NCBI GenBank assembly: GCA_934047225.1
Contig: OW203990.1
Location: forward strand, 21,927,045-21,991,044
Length of the DNA: 64,000 nucleotides
Source: Ypsolopha sequella
Lineage: Eukaryota; Arthropoda; Insecta; Lepidoptera; Ypsolophidae
Direction of reading: 5' to 3'
The translations under genes and the position numbers were made by a program. Below the pieces are notes generated by a model that did no database searches, was not told the origin of the DNA, and was given only the letters and a program-made list of their open reading frames with translations. Below are positions 12,401-21,061 of this stretch, piece by piece (the first letter of the stretch is position 1; the number at the start of each line of letters is the position of its first letter).

Positions 12401-14796
12401 TCAGGACGCACGACAGCATGATGTGGAATAAAGTAACCTTCATTTATAGAGGTGGGAGAATGCGGTATTTCAGTCAGGTAACCTTTTTCTATATAATCGG
12501 CGATGACGTCATTGTAAGCTTGACGTAATGCGGGTAGCGCGTTAAACTTACGCTCTAATGCGGTAAATCGACGCTGAGCGTATGTAAAGGAGTGACCTAA
12601 AGACTTAGGATCTCCACTAAAGGGCAGTGAAACAGTATAGCGGCCACAAGAGCTTCTCGTAACTGTAGAGGCGTACAACTGTTCGCAGTCGTTATCTTCC
12701 GGACTTACAATATTTAATGCGGACACTTCCTCGAGCTCCCAGAATTTTTCAATGTTTTTATTTATTTCATCTGTTAAAGGACCGAAGGACCAGACTATAT
12801 CTTTAGAGTTTATTTGAGGTATCTCCCCCATGACAATATAGCCAAGCGTTGTCTCGAGAGCGTACGGAGTATTCAAATTATCAGCTGATGGAGCGGGAGA
12901 CGGCGGGATCACCTTACCTCCTAGCAAAATGAATGCAAACATCTGAGCGCCCAGAATCACATCAATATCTCCGGGCGAACTCCAACCCTCATCAGCGAGC
13001 GGTAAGTTTTTAAAATAATCTATTACAGGTGCACAAACGACGCGCGTTGGTAACTGATCAGTAATATGATCGACTACTAACATTGTTAAGTTATATTGCG
13101 AGTCCGAAAAACGCGACTGAATTGTAATCATTACGTAGCCTTTAATAGGCGTGGAGATATTACTCACTGTCTTCAAAGATGAATTTATAAGCGGGTGAAT
13201 TTCTAATTTTAATTTATTGCAACATGCGAGAGAAATTATATTATTTTGTGAGGCACTGTTAGCGAGACATCTAATAATAACAGGTTTCTCATTATTAGTA
13301 ACGTATACTTGCGCGGTAGGCAAAATGATTGTTTTGTCTAAGTGGTTGCGGGAATGTAACGTAAGCGGATTGCTACAAGAAGCGGTAAGCGGATTGCTAC
13401 AAGAAGCGGTATCTACAAATTTAGGTGTATGTGTACCTATACCGGTATGCATACATAAATGTTGTCGTTCTGACGTCGACGGAAGCGAGTGACCGACGGC
13501 GGCGGTGGCGGCCGTGGTTCTATTAGAGTCCTTATTCTCAGATCGCATTTCGTTATTAAAATGTTGCGTTTGATTATTAAAATGCAATAGCGAATGGTGC
13601 TTTCTATGACAATGTTTACAAGTATTAGTAGAACCACAATTAAAGGTAGTGTGTTTTGCACTAAAACAATTAATGCACATTTTCTTATCTTTAATGTAAT
13701 TAAAGCGTTCTTTCACCGACAGTTTTTTAAATGCCGCGCACTCGTATAAGTGAGTGTGATGTAAGTTATTACAGAAAACACAAGCAGGTTTGGAAACCTC
13801 AGTTTCCGTAATAGCAAAGGTATGCGATAATTTCGGTGTGTAATTGCGAGACCGAGCTTGAGAATTGGACCCTTGACTTTGGTGACTCGTCGACCGTACG
13901 GTCGGGGCAGTTCGTTCCAAAATTTTAATGCGATGTCGTACAAAACTCACGAGCTCTTCACTGGAAGGTATTTCACTCTGACTCGATGCCTCGAATTTTT
14001 CTACTAATATGGAATCAAACTTTTTAAGAGCAAGATGCGTGAAAATGAAATCATTAAGATCTTTAATTTCTAACTGTTTTAATGCGGCCCATGAAGAATG
14101 AATACGTTCAATAAAGTTACTTAGCTGATCGGGTGAATCAGAAACAGGTTTTATATCGAGTATATTGTTAAGGTACATAGATCCAAGCGCCCGCTTATCT
14201 TGATATTTCGTCACTAGCGCATTCCAAATGGTGGCATAGTTCGCTTCGTTAGGTACAATTCCTGCGAAAACGTTAAGAGCGGTTCCACTTAATTTGCCTA
14301 CTAAATACTGAACGCGCTGAGCGTCGGTTAATTGCTTGTTCTCGTGTACATTTGTTTTGAAGCATTGATGAAAAAGCGGCCATGATTCTGGATGACCAGA
14401 AAAATCTACCAATTTGAGTGGTTCAAGTCCGACAGTACAATTATTCGAAGCTTTATTTTGTGTCAAACGACGAGATTCCAGTAAACTTGAACGGGCATGT
14501 TGGATGAAAGAAAATAATGTTTCAAATGCGTTCCAATTATTGAAATTAAGCGCGCACTCAGGATCCTGTTCTAACAAGAATGCATTGTGTTGATCACATA
14601 AATCGTTAAATTGATTATATAAATTGTCAATATTCGACGAAGCGGCTAAAAATTCTTGTTTACTTCTAGTATCGATTTCAGACGGTACTAATTTCTTCGC
14701 GGTATTATATAAAGTATTAATAAGCGAAAATATTGCCTCCTTTTTAGCAATGAGCATTCTTAATTTTGCGTCCGGCTTATCAGTAGTCGGCGCCAT
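9472..14796 (-). CDS. BEL/Pao gag-pol polyprotein, 1774 aa, intact
   Basis: One uninterrupted frame starting at a true ATG (14794-14796). In order I see: a gag region with the DUF1759-type block LVDFSGHPESWPLFHQ (about 129-144); three zinc knuckles (C339/C342/C353; C374/C377/H382/C387; C393/C396); an aspartic protease-like region (about 495-640); a reverse transcriptase with YIDDL at 928-932 and an upstream TADVQQMYLRI block; RNase H (FGDAS at 1100, SDST at 1177); an HHCC-like integrase N-terminus (about 1405-1451); an integrase core with D1480, D1546 and E1600; and a C-terminal DUF5641-like block (about 1680-1770). The length is normal for BEL/Pao. The odd point is LANSAS at 511-516, where the family has an Asp-Ser/Thr-Gly core: the Asp position is Asn and the Gly position Ala. 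An 8-residue duplication (ASCSNPLT) precedes the protease. Smaller frames across this region are shadows. Confidence 0.97.
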   Translation of the reverse strand: MAPTTDKPDAKLRMLIAKKEAIFSLINTLYNTAKKLVPSEIDTRSKQEFLAASSNIDNLYNQFNDLCDQHNAFLLEQDPECALNFNNWNAFETLFSFIQHARSSLLESRRLTQNKASNNCTVGLEPLKLVDFSGHPESWPLFHQCFKTNVHENKQLTDAQRVQYLVGKLSGTALNVFAGIVPNEANYATIWNALVTKYQDKRALGSMYLNNILDIKPVSDSPDQLSNFIERIHSSWAALKQLEIKDLNDFIFTHLALKKFDSILVEKFEASSQSEIPSSEELVSFVRHRIKILERTAPTVRSTSHQSQGSNSQARSRNYTPKLSHTFAITETEVSKPACVFCNNLHHTHLYECAAFKKLSVKERFNYIKDKKMCINCFSAKHTTFNCGSTNTCKHCHRKHHSLLHFNNQTQHFNNEMRSENKDSNRTTAATAAVGHSLPSTSERQHLCMHTGIGTHTPKFVDTASCSNPLTASCSNPLTLHSRNHLDKTIILPTAQVYVTNNEKPVIIRCLANSASQNNIISLACCNKLKLEIHPLINSSLKTVSNISTPIKGYVMITIQSRFSDSQYNLTMLVVDHITDQLPTRVVCAPVIDYFKNLPLADEGWSSPGDIDVILGAQMFAFILLGGKVIPPSPAPSADNLNTPYALETTLGYIVMGEIPQINSKDIVWSFGPLTDEINKNIEKFWELEEVSALNIVSPEDNDCEQLYASTVTRSSCGRYTVSLPFSGDPKSLGHSFTYAQRRFTALERKFNALPALRQAYNDVIADYIEKGYLTEIPHSPTSINEGYFIPHHAVVRPDKATTKTRICLDASAKTDTGVSLNQLLHTGPNLQADLFALLLKFHYFKIAMTADVQQMYLRIFLSENDRKYQKILYRFNETERTRIFQFNSVAFGLRSSPFLAMRTIRQLAEDERERFPAAARVATQELYIDDLTMSVQSTEEAVNLADDLIKLFKAGGFNLVKWASNSPELLAHLPDSHRASVEFTNDTDTLKVLGLKWLPITDTLSFTISTPSVANTKRAILSTIARLFDLLGLVAPVILYAKLLLQDLWLAKVEWDQEPPETVTERFVEFKKELPLLSHLRIPRHLGIAAGCVVHLLAFGDASMKAYGCVIYLHVTHPNRDISVQLVCSKSKVAPLKVITLAKLELCAAVLLAKLVKQVHTAFNENYPIKDIYAFSDSTIALSWIHSSPHRWQVFVANRVSKIQEILAPDRFFHIDGVENPSDAVSRGLLPSQLIDHPIWWQGPPWARLPIAEWPIVPFESSRAEGTIPEIKTSVTLTVVTNDDNTSPLLELALRVSTWKKLLRIIVYILRFIHKIPRSPSIQVSDIETAEIAIFRALQNKYFADEIKNIKKGGLPSPSLRKLNPFVDKNGLLRVGGRLTNADIPYENRHPVLLLRRDHVVDILIDDYHRSNCHTGSHLLMSLLRQRYWIISARNIIRKRIRQCNFCFKCAPSHPSPMMASLPPARVQEAKAFTHTGIDYAGPINITLTRKRGVKSQKAYICLFVCLTTKAIHIEIASDLTSETFLDALKRFLSRRGPVACIYSDNGTNFIGAKRHLNELYTFLSSKDMSTAFQAELNNHKITWRNIPSRAAHHGGIWEGNIKSVKTHLHRCIGQQLLCYEELLTVLVQIECLLNSRPLCLLSDQPHTILTPAHFLNTTPLQSLPAYELDDSVGLYNRKKLLDSLVQSYWKRWHVDYLHTLQLRQKWNTPDVPIEPGTLFLIHQDNTPPLRWPTGVIDQVYPGKDGIARVALVRTTTGTFKRPVVKLCPLPSQ
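13361..13408. repeat. 24-bp tandem duplication inside gag-pol
   Basis: Two exact 24-bp copies (13361-13384 and 13385-13408) on the plus strand encode the doubled octapeptide ASCSNPLT at residues 464-479, in the low-complexity linker between the zinc knuckles and the protease. It keeps the frame. Confidence 0.95.
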
Positions 14797-15119
14797 CTTG
14801 TATGCCTAAGCGAGCTTCGGTTGGCGGCACGCGACCGTTACGGAGGAACAAAGGAATGCAGAAAATATCGAAATTAATCGCGAGTAATACGATTTAAGCG
14901 GGTGTTATTGAACAAGTATAATAATAATATAAGTATTCATAAATTGTAGATGAAGCGATTACCAAGATAAAAGTTATATTTGCGAAATTCAATGCGTATT
15001 ATGTGGTATAAATTTATTAAATGCACAGTTGTAAACACGAATACATAAATTATAAATAAATATTATGAAAGATGCTAACAAACAAAGGATGTTTGCTAGT
15101 AGCGAGGGGCTGGTTTTAT
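14797..15119 (-). other. 5' leader of the BEL element
   Basis: About 320 bp between the primer binding site and the gag start, AT-rich and without a long frame. It presumably holds packaging signals, but none can be recognised by sequence. Confidence 0.6.
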
Positions 15120-15136
15120 CCGGTTCGAATGAACCA
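15120..15136 (-). other. Candidate tRNA primer binding site of the BEL element
   Basis: The plus strand reads CCGGTTCGAATGAACCA, ending in the CCA of a tRNA 3' end. On the element strand the complement starts TGG eight bases after the 5' LTR. The position fits a primer binding site. The 17-mer does not show the spacing of a normal T arm plus acceptor, so only the last 10-12 bases may pair with a tRNA, and I cannot name it. Confidence 0.6.
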
Positions 15137-15143
15137 AAAATTA

Positions 15144-15667
15144 TGGTGATGCGGAATGCGGGGAATATATAGATATAGGTATAAACCTTATATCTGTTAT
15201 GTAAGCGATATATAATTATGTTTTACCAGAAGTACCGTGTTCACATAAAGATGGAAGATGCCACAAAGGGAGAAAGCACTCACCGATAGTTGCCTGGATG
15301 ATGTCCTCTTGATTCTCGGGCGAACTGGTGATGAAAGCACTCCCAAAGCACAGATCAAGCACAGCACTTAATAAAGTCTCAAGCGTTCCTGGGGGGGCCC
15401 CCCAATTATAATAATAAATAAGAAAGAAGCGGAGGCGTCGTCGGCGGCGGTTGAATCTGATCAGTCTAAGCGACGCGGTGGTTGTAGCCAATCTGAAGAA
15501 GCGTCCGTTGCCTTTCAAACAGTTCGGCAATTTTCGTGAGCCTTCGGATGTTGTCGGGATATCGAACAACAACACTTTGCGGCGGCAGCAGGAACTAAAA
15601 GGTTTACGCATTCCTGCCCTAGATGGCGCTACCGTTATTTATGTGAACAGAAAAAAGGGCACAACCA
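15144..15667 (-). repeat. 5' LTR of the BEL/Pao element
   Basis: Transcription of the element should start inside this LTR on the minus strand. It matches the other LTR except at position 15612. GTTAC at 15668-15672 completes the target duplication. Confidence 0.96.
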
Positions 15668-15672
15668 GTTAC

Positions 15673-16054
15673 TCTAGAAATGTATTTCTTTCTATTTTAA
15701 ATTTTCCAAGTGTAGAGAAAAAAAAAACATCAAACATTTCATTCTAGCAGGGATAAGTTACTCGTGCAGAAATTGCTAAAATGCGATATGTTCGTATTTT
15801 ACCCCAAGTTTAAACGGTTACAGAGATCTCAACAATTCACGAAAATACGTTTATCTTGCGTTGAGTGAAATCTTGTATCTTTAGTGTCTAGACGCACGCC
15901 AGTTTATTGTTAGTTCGAGTTCAAGTTCGAGAGGAAAAGGAAAACGCATTGACTATGTTGAATATTAGACGAACCATTTCGAGCCACTTTCAAAATATTA
16001 CCTCACCTGGATGGCTATTCTGGCTTTATTTTTTCATCCGCAGTATCTGTTATA
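15673..16054. other. Unassigned sequence right of the BEL insertion
   Basis: Ordinary AT-rich flank. It continues the sequence that stood left of the BEL insertion. No gene was recognised. Confidence 0.4.
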
Positions 16055-16317
16055 CAACGTGTAACAGAAAGGTGTAACCATATTTGAAGAGCTTATTCAG
16101 TCAATTGTATAGAACAACTTTTACTATGGAGCCATCCCAGAAATCTCAAAAAAGAAATCTGCCATTCCATACATTTCGGCCGAGCGGCATTGCATTTTTC
16201 TATGAAACAGTAAAATTTTTTTTTCGAGATACAGGTTTTGTTCCATAGTAAAAGTTGTTCTATACCTTTGACTGAATAAGCTCTTCAAATATGGCTACAC
16301 CTTTCTGTTACACGTTG
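16055..16317. mobile_element. TA-flanked hairpin MITE, family A copy 1
   Basis: 263 bp between TA dinucleotides. It begins CAACGTGTAACAGAAAGGTG and ends with the complement. The arms continue through ATTTGAAGAGCTTATTCAGT and CAACTTTTACTATGGAGCC, so nearly the whole element folds back. Copies lie at 35922 and 51721, with a half copy at 52337. TA duplication and a long terminal repeat suggest a Tc1/mariner-type source for the transposase. It has no coding capacity. Confidence 0.9.
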
Positions 16318-16843
16318 TATATAATAAGCAGACGTCTTAAGTATCACAAGAAGTGATACAAATAGGCTTGGGAATAAAAAGATGGGGATTAACATGGAAC
16401 AGACCACGGAAGTCGCGTGGACTACCAAACACGCTGTCAATACACCGACACAACCCTTGTCAAAACTAAGAAGCATGACCCTTTCTGTTCTGGAATAAAA
16501 ATGTAAGTACCTTCTCAAAAATAAGAACAACATAATTCTCTCACACTTTTGCGGTTGAGAAAGTAAAAATATTGTAAAGTATATTTGGTTTCATCATTCC
16601 TTTTTTTTGGCCCATTATTTTCTTATAACGAGCTTGAATTTTCTTTTATCATAATTGCGATGGAACATTGTTGATTGCGAATAAAATGTTTGTTTCAATT
16701 TATAAAGTAAGGATTAAATTCATTAATTTCTAAATTAATTTAAAATAATTAACTTTTATAAAATATGTATAACATATTACAACATTTTAGCGCTTGCTCT
16801 ATGCTTTATTTGCTAATGGAGTTTGGCGATGGTATCGTTCAAT
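16318..16843. other. Unassigned AT-rich sequence
   Basis: No gene or element end recognised. An 82-codon minus frame (16285-16533) starts inside the neighbouring MITE and is not a gene. Confidence 0.4.
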
Positions 16844-17177
16844 TAGCAAAAAGTTCATTTAACTTTGTATTTCTTATTTAGAAATTAAAAATTGAAAAAC
16901 ATTTGGTATGTTGCAATTAACACCAATAGTTTAGTATGAGTGGGGTTTATAAAGCATGAGTTTGTAATTTAATGCATAATTAGTCATGATCTGGATGAAG
17001 TTAAAATGCTTTTTTAACTTTGTTTGGACCAGATCATGACTAATTGTTCATTAAATTTCAAACTTATGCTTTATACCTTACTAATACTGAACTTTTGGTG
17101 TTAATTGTCACATACCAAAATGTTTTTCAATTTTCAACTTCTAAACATAAAATGCAAAATCATGCACTTTTTGCTAA
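16844..17177. mobile_element. Long-hairpin MITE-like palindrome
   Basis: The outer arms TAGCAAAAAG and CTTTTTGCTA enclose inner matched blocks: AAAAATTGAAAAACATTTGG, CAATTAACACCAA, and TAGTCATGATCTGG with its complement. The centre is AAAATGCTTTTTTAAC. No second copy was found in the window. This is a fold-back element of unknown superfamily. Confidence 0.75.
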
Positions 17178-17649
17178 GCGACTGACGTTATGGGCGCAGT
17201 TTCAGCAACAGTAAAATGTGGAATAAATTGCTGATTTTCGGCACTTTTTCCGACAAACACATCAAATATTGACGCTAATGTCATGAATGTCTTTCTCGTT
17301 GTCCCGGGAATGATATTGTATTATACTAAACCCGGTGGGCATTCCCTGTACAAGAGAACTACTAGGAACAAAAACATAAAATTAATTTACTTTTGAAAGC
17401 TTAATACTCCGAAAGTTTAAAAGTTACAAAAATTATAGTTATATCGTTATGAAGATCCATTTGGCGACAATACAAAAATATGTGTTTGGCCTTCCCTCCA
17501 CTATCGCGATGACGTCATAGACCGCGAAACACTGTAAATGTGTGCCACGCAGTTACTGCTCAGTTTAAAGTAAGCTAGCGTCGACATAATTTTAACCATC
17601 TCAGCTTATATGGCGAGGAAATATAATATGTCAATATAATATGTCAATA
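17178..17649. other. Unassigned sequence
   Basis: No gene, RNA or element end recognised. Confidence 0.4.
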
Positions 17650-17906
17650 GTGACAGATGTTTAAAAAGTGACGGATGTGTCAAAAATGACAGATGTGTCG
17701 AAAGTGACTGATTTGTCAAAAGGGACAGATGTGTCCAAAGTGAAAAATGCGTCCAAAGTGACAGATGTGTCAAAAGTGACAGATGTGTCCAAAGAGACTG
17801 ATATGTCAAAAGTGGCGGATATGTCAAAAGTGGCAGATGTATCAAAAGTGACAGATGTGTTAAAAATGGCAGTTGTGTTAGACTTAAAAGTGACAAATGT
17901 CAGATG
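17650..17906. repeat. 18-bp imperfect tandem array, about 14 units
   Basis: The unit is GTGACAGATGTGTCAAAA with one to four changes per copy. Because 18 is a multiple of three, the plus strand stays open for 79 codons as a TDVSKV hexapeptide series and the minus strand for 96 codons as an SLLTHL-like series. No start context, domain or neighbouring exon supports translation, so I treat it as a minisatellite. Confidence 0.9.
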
Positions 17907-18475
17907 ATATTATTTTTTCCTTCCTTAAACTCCATTCCATACAATCTAACATTAGTACGTTAAAGCAAAAAGCATTTAAAAAAGCCTGCTTATCCCTAGA
18001 GTGCTCACGCTCTATAAGCATTCATTCTTTATTTCATTTTTATTTCTCATTTTATTTATTGCAATAAATTACAGCATAATGAGGTCAGTATAGTCATAAA
18101 TATATTTACATGTTGGTTGTAACAGGGGTAGCATAAAACTTGTATTTTGTTTGATTTTGGGGCTCGCTTTGAGGTAGGTAGTGAGTCAGCATAAAGCCTG
18201 GTGTTTTGTTCTGTGCCAACGGGTTTTAAGGCTTTTGTCACTTAAACAAAGAGGTCTTGTAGGAATTATTAATAACTAGGAATTGCCGAGGTCAAGGCAT
18301 TGTGAATCTGTTTAAGATTATAAGTTACAATCTTTGCTAAATTAATTTGTTTTTCTGTCTCTGTTTTTTTATATATAAAATGTGATTAATTTTGAGTATA
18401 AATGGAGAAATATGCTTTGTGACTATACGATGTTGCTTTGAATAACATATTTATGGTAACATTAATTGATACAGC
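17907..18475. other. Unassigned sequence
   Basis: AT-rich, no recognised gene. A 61-codon minus frame at 18056-18241 has no features. Confidence 0.4.
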
Positions 18476-18620
18476 CAAATTCATACTGGAGGCTTGGTAA
18501 GCATCGCAGATTGATAACACTTTTGCTAATTTCGCAAAATAAAATGTTGACCTCCCATAGTTATTAACTCGAGGCTGTGTTTGCGTTTGTAGGGAACTGG
18601 AAAAATTCATATCCATATTA
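18476..18620. mobile_element. Decayed relative of hairpin MITE family B
   Basis: CCAAATTCATACTGGAGGCT, TTGGTAAG and TTCGCAAAATAAAATG match one arm of the family B elements at 35979 and 36510 in order and spacing, with many substitutions. The other arm is not clear. Probably an old or distant member. Confidence 0.55.
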
Positions 18621-18879
18621 ATATTCTTTATTGTAAACAAAAAAAACTATTATTTGCACATTGTACTTAGAGATGTCTCTAAAATGCGAGCTTATCTCTA
18701 AAAAGAGATTTCTTCCAGCAAACCCGGATTGATAAATATAAGTCATAATAAAAAGGATACATACATACATTGATTAAAAATAACTACAACATACCTAAAT
18801 TAATAATAATTAAGTAACTATTTAAACAATAAACATATTAACTTATGTACATAATATTTACAATAAATAAGATTAAAAT
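18621..18879. other. AT-rich sequence, possible LINE 3' untranslated region
   Basis: No frame. The patch GGATACATACATACATTG at about 18755 may be the simple-repeat tail of the LINE relic that follows on the minus strand. Confidence 0.35.
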
Positions 18880-19140
18880 ATATAATAATAGTTAAAGTAA
18901 ATATTGTGATATCTACAGATACCTACTCATGAAATCGAATGGTAGTAAGTACTCTTTCACTCTGTTTTTAAAAATATCGAGTGTAAGACAGTCTCTGATA
19001 TTATGGGTAAGCGAATTCCATAATCTGATGGCCACGACGGTAAAGGACTGGCCGAATGCACACGAAAAAATATAATATACGAAATTCACAAAAAGTCTCA
19101 TCGAACCGTGATACTATACAGTATAGTGGTGATACCAAGC
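18880..19140 (-). pseudogene. Non-LTR retrotransposon relic, C-terminal reverse transcriptase fragment
   Basis: A 62-codon minus frame (18913-19101) ends with AIRLWNSLTHNIRDCLTLDI followed by FKNRVKEYLL. The pattern W-N-S-L, then I-R, then F-K-x-(R/K)-(V/L)-K is the C-terminal tail seen in many Jockey/CR1-group polymerases. Nothing upstream of it remains, so this is a 5'-truncated insertion. The clade cannot be named from so short a piece. Confidence 0.65.
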
Positions 19141-19224
19141 ACTTCTTCAGTATGGGTATGAATTTGGCTATATCAACCAAAGTGACCTTATAAACTAGAT
19201 AACTAACTTAAAACTGATAAACTA

Positions 19225-19400
19225 GTTTCGCCTATGCAACCATGGCGAGTTTCAGTATCCAATCAGCCCAACTATGAAATGCTCTTCCACATAGTATCCG
19301 CGACGGTCTTACTATCGGTTCCTTAAAAAGCATATATTTATGTTTATGTAGTTTATTACACACTACGTATATTTACCTATAATGTATATTTATGAGTAAG
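19225..19400 (+). pseudogene. Non-LTR retrotransposon relic, opposite orientation
   Basis: On the plus strand one frame reads SFSIQSAQL, a stop, then NALPHSIRDGLTIGSLK. The stop stands where the family has tryptophan (L-W-N), a one-base TGG to TGA change. This is the same C-terminal polymerase signature as the relic at 18880-19140, but on the other strand and from a different source. It is broken and not functional. Confidence 0.6.
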
Positions 19401-20055
19401 TATTGATATAAATTCTTATTTCGTAATCAGCTTTATGGGTACTTGTATAATACTTTGTATGTTTTTCTTCTCTGTATATACGTGTATGATTATTTCGTTC
19501 ATGCTACAACCTATTATGATAGTTTAAATAGAGTTGGTTGAGTATTCGGGGACATAACCTTAAAACTACATTATAAATCGGCGTTTTTAGTATTTGTTGT
19601 GTAAACACAGCATATGGTACATAATATACAGAAATTTAAAATTCCTAACTGCTTTGGACTTTGAGATAGACCCCGTAACAATTTATACTCTGAGCTGTAG
19701 ACAATGACCGCACAGGTCATGCTAGAGGAAAAAATAAAAAATTTTTTTTCTTCTCCATTTTTATAGAATAATGGTCTAAAAATGGCAACTTTGATAGGCC
19801 CATTTCTTTATTTTTAAGGAAAAAAAATATACTTTACTCTGAGCTCTAGACAATGGCACACCACATGCTAGAGGAGGAAAAACGGCTCCATTTTCATGTT
19901 TGGGGGAAAAATAATTTAATTACATTTTAAATTCAAAATTTGGTTTTGGGTCAACATTTTACACAACACATAAAAATTTCAATCTCATTCCATATGAGAG
20001 CTAGAGACCCGTGACATATGGGCAGACAGACAGACAGACGGACAGCGGAGTGACA
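19401..20055. other. Decayed repeat sequence, including family J-like pieces
   Basis: The first part is probably the 3' untranslated end of the preceding LINE relic. About 19700-20050 contains CTAGAGACCCGTGACATA and GGACAGCGGAGTGACATTAA, which match the right-hand part of the family J repeat at 34687-35178. No gene. Confidence 0.5.
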
Positions 20056-20059
20056 TTAA

Positions 20060-20475
20060 GGTGATATACCGTGCTAGCAAAGGTCCCCGTTACTCCAGGC
20101 AGAAAGACCCGCAGTGCGAAAGGGACGGAATTGGGGAAAATTGTCAAAAAGTCGGTTTTAAATTAATTCAAAATTAACTAAAATAGCTACAAAAAATTCC
20201 ATAACTAGTAATTTAGATGTAGTTAAAACCGATCTAAATAAATATTTTTGAAGTCTGTATGCTATCCTAATTTGTCAGAATATCAAAAAAAGGGTAAATT
20301 TAGACCTGATTTCAATAATTATTTCTATCGAATGAAATTCCTCCTATCGCGTTTCTGATAGACCAAAATCTAGTAAAAGGTCCCAAAATTGTTACACTAA
20401 TTTATTTTACTTGGAACTTCATTAAAAGAGCAGATAAATAACTTCAAAAAGTGTAAATTTTCACGGTATAGCCCC
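20060..20475. mobile_element. TTAA-flanked element, family H copy 2
   Basis: 416 bp between TTAA at 20056-20059 and 20476-20479, starting GGTGATATACC and ending GGTATAGCCCC. It shares CAAAGGTCCCCGTTACTCCA, GTGCGAAAGGGACGGAAT and ATTTCAATAATTATTTCTAT with the copies at 2701 and 61860. No coding capacity. Confidence 0.85.
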
Positions 20476-20479
20476 TTAA

Positions 20480-20893
20480 TAAAGCTCCAATTCACCCTTT
20501 GAGTACGGAACCCTAAAAATGCCTTGACAACACGGAAGCCACTTTACATAACGCTTCACAATTTCCGTTAGTTCTTTTGTCTCAAAAAGGAAGTCGAGAA
20601 GCTAATGGTCCATCCAGCAAATGATTGTTTTTGACCCTGACCTTCATTCTGAGGTTCTTAAAAGAAATCTTTGTGCTTTCATTCCTTTATCTATCCGCAG
20701 TATCCAACTAAAACTTTATTGTGTAGTTTACACTTGACATACTCATTTCATTTTATGTCTTCATACGATAAAGATGACAGACAAAAATTGTGTCCAGTAA
20801 ATAGTAACCCAAAAGCAATATAGCACAGCCAAAGCGTAAATTCTATAACTGTTATGTTTTTAAAGGAGTTTTCAAAATAATAACGAAGCCATT
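20480..20893. other. Unassigned sequence
   Basis: Starts with TACGGAACCCTAAAAATG (about 20499), the 3' signature of family J, so a truncated J copy may abut element H here. The remainder is unassigned. Confidence 0.4.
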
Positions 20894-21061
20894 CTTAGAA
20901 TAGAATAGAATTGAAAAAACTTTATTGGTGTCACACAATTAAAATACAAATTAATCAATAACAAACAAAACAGAAGTGACACCCAAAAAGCCTCCACTCA
21001 GCATGTGTCATGGCACTATTCTGTACCACGACGCTGGTCTTTCGTGGACACCTCGCAGGGT
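20894..21061 (-). mobile_element. 3' end of a 5'-truncated non-LTR retrotransposon
   Basis: On the minus strand the piece ends AATAAAGTTTTTTCAATTC followed by repeats of TATTC, a LINE tail. Upstream lies a GC-richer untranslated-type segment with GGTGTCACTTC. No coding part is retained. Confidence 0.6.

Larger units (their letters stand above)
8710..15667 (-). mobile_element. Complete BEL/Pao LTR retrotransposon
   Basis: A 6958-bp element in minus orientation with two 524-bp LTRs (8710-9233 and 15144-15667), each TG...CA, a candidate primer binding site next to the 5' LTR, one gag-pol frame, and a purine run next to the 3' LTR. GTTAC flanks both ends. The LTRs differ at one base by eye (G at 9178, T at 15612), so the insertion is recent. 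Domain order (gag, zinc knuckles, protease, reverse transcriptase, RNase H, integrase) and the single long frame are typical of BEL/Pao. It is structurally whole, except that the protease active-site motif is unusual. Confidence 0.97.

Noticed and set aside
17606..17896. 96-codon minus frame rich in Leu/Ser/Thr/His
   Set aside because: Produced by the 18-bp tandem array, whose unit lacks stops on this strand.
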